Shown here one piece after another: positions 35,262 to 36,722 of a stretch of 36,722 nt of DNA (positions are counted from its first letter, which is position 1; every line of letters starts with the position of its first letter). The translations under genes were made by a program, and so were the position numbers. The DNA is taken from the NCBI GenBank assembly GCA_002783205.1, contig PFEY01000044.1, positions 1-36,722 on the forward strand, written 5' to 3'. Origin of the DNA: Rhodobacteraceae bacterium CG17_big_fil_post_rev_8_21_14_2_50_63_15. GTDB taxonomy: Bacteria; Pseudomonadota; Alphaproteobacteria; Rhodobacterales; Rhodobacteraceae. The notes beneath the pieces were generated by a model that saw only the letters and a program-made list of their open reading frames with translations, searched no databases and was not told the origin of the DNA.

Positions 35262-35822
35262 ATGACCATCCTGACACGACGCAGATTCACTTTGGGCATC
35301 CTGGCGAGCACGCCTCTTCTGGCGGCCTGCAACAATGGCGTAGGAAGCAACGGCGCGGCCACGATCGACGCGCGTGTTGATGCCACGCTGAACCAGATGA
35401 CCTCGCTCCATCCCAACACCCAAACCCTTGTCAACAAATCCACCGGCATGCTGGTCATGCCCCTGATGACCGAGGCCGGGTTCATCTTTGGCGGCGGATT
35501 CGGGCGCGGCGCCTTGCGGATCAACGGGGTGACGGTGGATTACTATTCGGCCACCAAGGGCACCGTTGGCCTCCAGATCGGGGCACAGCAATTCGCCCAT
35601 GTGCTGTTTTTCATGACAGAAGACGCGCTTCAGCGCTTCCGCCGCTCTTCGGGTTGGGTAGCCGGGGCCGATATCGGATATGTGTTCAACGACCGTGGCG
35701 AGACCCTGCGCGCCGATACCACGACCGCCACTGCACCGGTCCTGGCGGTGATCTTCGGTCAGGCCGGAGCGATGATCGGCGGCTCGCTCGAAGGCATGAA
35801 ATACAACCGCATCATTCCCTGA
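35262..35822 (+). CDS. SYLF/Ysc84-domain lipoprotein with twin-arginine signal
   Basis: A 186-residue exported protein. The N-terminus MTILTRRRFTLGILASTPLLAACNN has a twin-arginine motif (TRRRFTLG) followed by a lipobox LAAC with the lipidated Cys23, so Tat export and membrane anchoring are predicted. The Ysc84/SYLF lipid-binding domain covers about 35-186: INGVTVDYYSATKGTVGLQIGAQQFAHVLFFMTEDALQRFR, SGWVAGADIGYVFNDRG and the closing GSLEGMKYNRI. Eukaryotic SYLF domains bind phosphoinositides; the bacterial role is unknown. It stands alone, between hemB and usg, behind a strong promoter. Confidence 0.9.
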   Translation: MTILTRRRFTLGILASTPLLAACNNGVGSNGAATIDARVDATLNQMTSLHPNTQTLVNKSTGMLVMPLMTEAGFIFGGGFGRGALRINGVTVDYYSATKGTVGLQIGAQQFAHVLFFMTEDALQRFRRSSGWVAGADIGYVFNDRGETLRADTTTATAPVLAVIFGQAGAMIGGSLEGMKYNRIIP

Positions 35823-36002
35823 TCCGCCGGTTAGCCTTGGCTCAGTCGCAAATCCGACCTCGTGATCATCGGCGCGCTCGAGCCTGCACCGAGCAAACAA
35901 GACAGGTGGATCAGACGGTCGGCAATCCCCTCGCCGCTGCGGATTGACCATGGTCGGCAAGCGAGAGGATACCTGTCCCGGTGATGGGCTCTCACCGGCC
36001 AT

Positions 36003-36053
36003 GTTTCTTCTGGCCATAAATATCCCCGGGGGTCCGGGGGACAGCGTCCCCCG
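36003..36053. repeat. Intergenic GC-rich hairpin element, copy 2
   Basis: CGGGGGAC (36035-36042) and GTCCCCCG (36046-36053) form a perfect stem. Reading the minus strand, GACCCCCGGGGATATTTATGGCCAGAAGAAA-like sequence follows, the same order as copy 1 at 17623-17668. It lies in the gap between the convergent SYLF gene and usg. The remaining parts of this 257-bp gap (35823-36002 and 36054-36079) hold no gene I can support. Confidence 0.7.
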
Positions 36054-36079
36054 TCCGTCCGTCACCGCAGAGCGACGGT

Positions 36080-36349
36080 TCAGTGCAGCGTGAACTCGCC
36101 CACCACATTCTGCCATTCACCGGGGGCGATCATCTTGCGATGCGTAAATCGGACCGAATGCAGCGGGCCCTCGATCTCGCGCTGCCAGAATTCGATGAAG
36201 CCAAAGAGCCGCGGATGGTCTGGCGCGATATCATAATCCTGCCAGAGGTAGCTGTTGAGCACGTGACGGTAATCGGGCATCCGATAGAAGAATTCCGCCG
36301 TGGTCAGCCCATAGCCGCGCAGCATCATTTCGGTTTCAGACATCTCCAT
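36080..36349 (-). CDS. Usg family protein
   Basis: An 89-residue soluble protein of the Usg family, found across alphaproteobacteria and often named only for its position near other genes. The sequence MSETEMMLRGYGLTTAEFFYRMPDYRHVLNSYLWQDYDIAPDHPRLFGFIEFWQREIEGPLHSVRFTHRKMIAPGEWQNVVGEFTLH is highly typical from end to end. Its function is unknown. The start at 36349 (MEMSETEMM) is favoured because AGGAG lies 6 nt upstream; the next ATG at 36343 would leave 12 nt. It is divergent from gyrA across 191 bp. Confidence 0.88.
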   Translation of the reverse strand: MEMSETEMMLRGYGLTTAEFFYRMPDYRHVLNSYLWQDYDIAPDHPRLFGFIEFWQREIEGPLHSVRFTHRKMIAPGEWQNVVGEFTLH

Positions 36350-36426
36350 TTTCCGCTCCTGCAATTGCCTGCCGCTGCAATGATGCCTGAAAGAAATTAC
36401 TTTTCAATAAAAACAGTGTGTTATCA

Positions 36427-36440
36427 CTCTCATTTGAGAG
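36427..36440. promoter_or_regulatory. Palindrome in the usg-gyrA interval
   Basis: CTCTCA-TT-TGAGAG is a perfect 14-nt palindrome, 27 bp upstream of the candidate gyrA -35 element and 78 bp upstream of usg. It may be an operator; nothing identifies the binding protein. Confidence 0.35.
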
Positions 36441-36466
36441 CTGACAAAGGCCGGGGCGCTGGCCCA

Positions 36467-36496
36467 TTGCACCCCATATCCTGCCTCTGATATAGT
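36467..36496 (+). promoter_or_regulatory. Candidate gyrA promoter
   Basis: TTGCAC (36467-36472) and TATAGT (36491-36496) are separated by 18 bp and would start transcription near 36503, about 38 nt before the gyrA GTG. Both hexamers match four of six consensus bases or better. Confidence 0.5.
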
Positions 36497-36540
36497 CTTC
36501 CCAACTAGATATAGCGCCAGATCACAGGACGATAAAAATC

Positions 36541-36722
36541 GTGAGCGATACGCCCCAACCGCCTGAAAACATGGATGAAATGCCGCCGGATCGGCCGCAA
36601 TACACCGGGCCTGTCGTCTCGATCGAACACGAGATGAAAACGTCCTATCTCGATTACGCGATGAGCGTGATCGTGAGCCGCGCCATCCCCGATCTCCGCG
36701 ATGGATTGAAACCTGTGCACCG
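36541..36722 (+). CDS. gyrA: DNA gyrase subunit A, N-terminal fragment (3' truncated)
   Basis: The first 60 codons of GyrA, the breakage-reunion subunit of DNA gyrase, cut by the window end. After a short, acidic, proline-rich leader ([21 protein letters not shown]) the hallmark N-terminal arm appears: [36 protein letters not shown] at about 25-60. The catalytic tyrosine and the quinolone-resistance region lie beyond the window. The start is a GTG at 36541, with AGGA about 10 nt upstream. ParC was considered, but the [27 protein letters not shown] string together with this leader is typical of GyrA in this family. Confidence 0.93.
   Translation, partial: MSDTPQPPENMDEMPPDRPQYTGPVVSIEHEMKTSYLDYAMSVIVSRAIPDLRDGLKPVH

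Overview
The window reads as chromosomal core DNA of an alphaproteobacterium of the Rhodobacteraceae (Roseobacter/Paracoccus type). Reasons: high GC with strong third-position GC; alphaproteobacterial RNase P RNA; the phaZ / phaC-phaP-phaR polyhydroxybutyrate locus in the Paracoccus/Rhodobacter order; a FolB protein with a long C-terminal extension next to folP; Usg; a HemB lacking the zinc cysteines; a CtrA-type TTAA-N7-TTAA array; an FNR-type box; and an intergenic GGGGG/CCCCC hairpin element of a kind I associate with this family. The organism assignment is inference from gene content. I see no transposase, integrase, phage gene, tRNA, CRISPR array or compositionally foreign island.

Layout. 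1-1600: folate genes (3' end of a FolB-type gene, folP) closed by a bidirectional terminator. 1630-4593: ilvC divergent from two translationally coupled Lrp/AsnC regulators and a CHAD protein. 4735-8788: class V aminotransferase, a UbiH-type hydroxylase with a small membrane protein, a HAD pyrimidine nucleotidase, and a GntR/FCD regulator divergent from it. 8729-12527: a membrane glycosyltransferase with a GspE-N-like front domain, carA, and yqeY. 12524-16772, nearly all minus strand: DUF2244 protein, rnpB, peptidoglycan amidase, excalibur lipoprotein, gatA and gatC. 16923-19949: UPF0173 hydrolase, rluB, tadA and a LysR regulator. 19956-24438: the PHB locus. 24538-29817: two overlapping alpha/beta hydrolases, a small conserved protein, thrS, a membrane protein, an ArsC/Spx-like protein and a cold-shock protein. 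29985-35133: mfd, a four-helix membrane protein and hemB. 35262-36722: SYLF/Ysc84 lipoprotein, usg and the start of gyrA.

How the parts work together. The PHB locus is self-contained: synthase PhaC and depolymerase PhaZ are divergent, the phasin PhaP coats the granule, and PhaR senses polymer and represses. Four copies of CTGC-N3-GCAG, the half-spaced palindrome described for Rhodobacter PhaR, lie in its three control regions; one fills the 17-bp spacer of a good phaP promoter. Translation and RNA processing recur (gatCA, thrS, tadA, rluB, rnpB). Most other genes are ordinary housekeeping. I found no wholly new multi-gene system. The most notable items are regulatory: the PhaR operators, a triple CtrA-like array before the glycosyltransferase, an FNR-like box before hemB, the rnpB promoter overlapping the amidase stop codon, the Lrp pair facing ilvC, and the paired GC-rich intergenic repeat.
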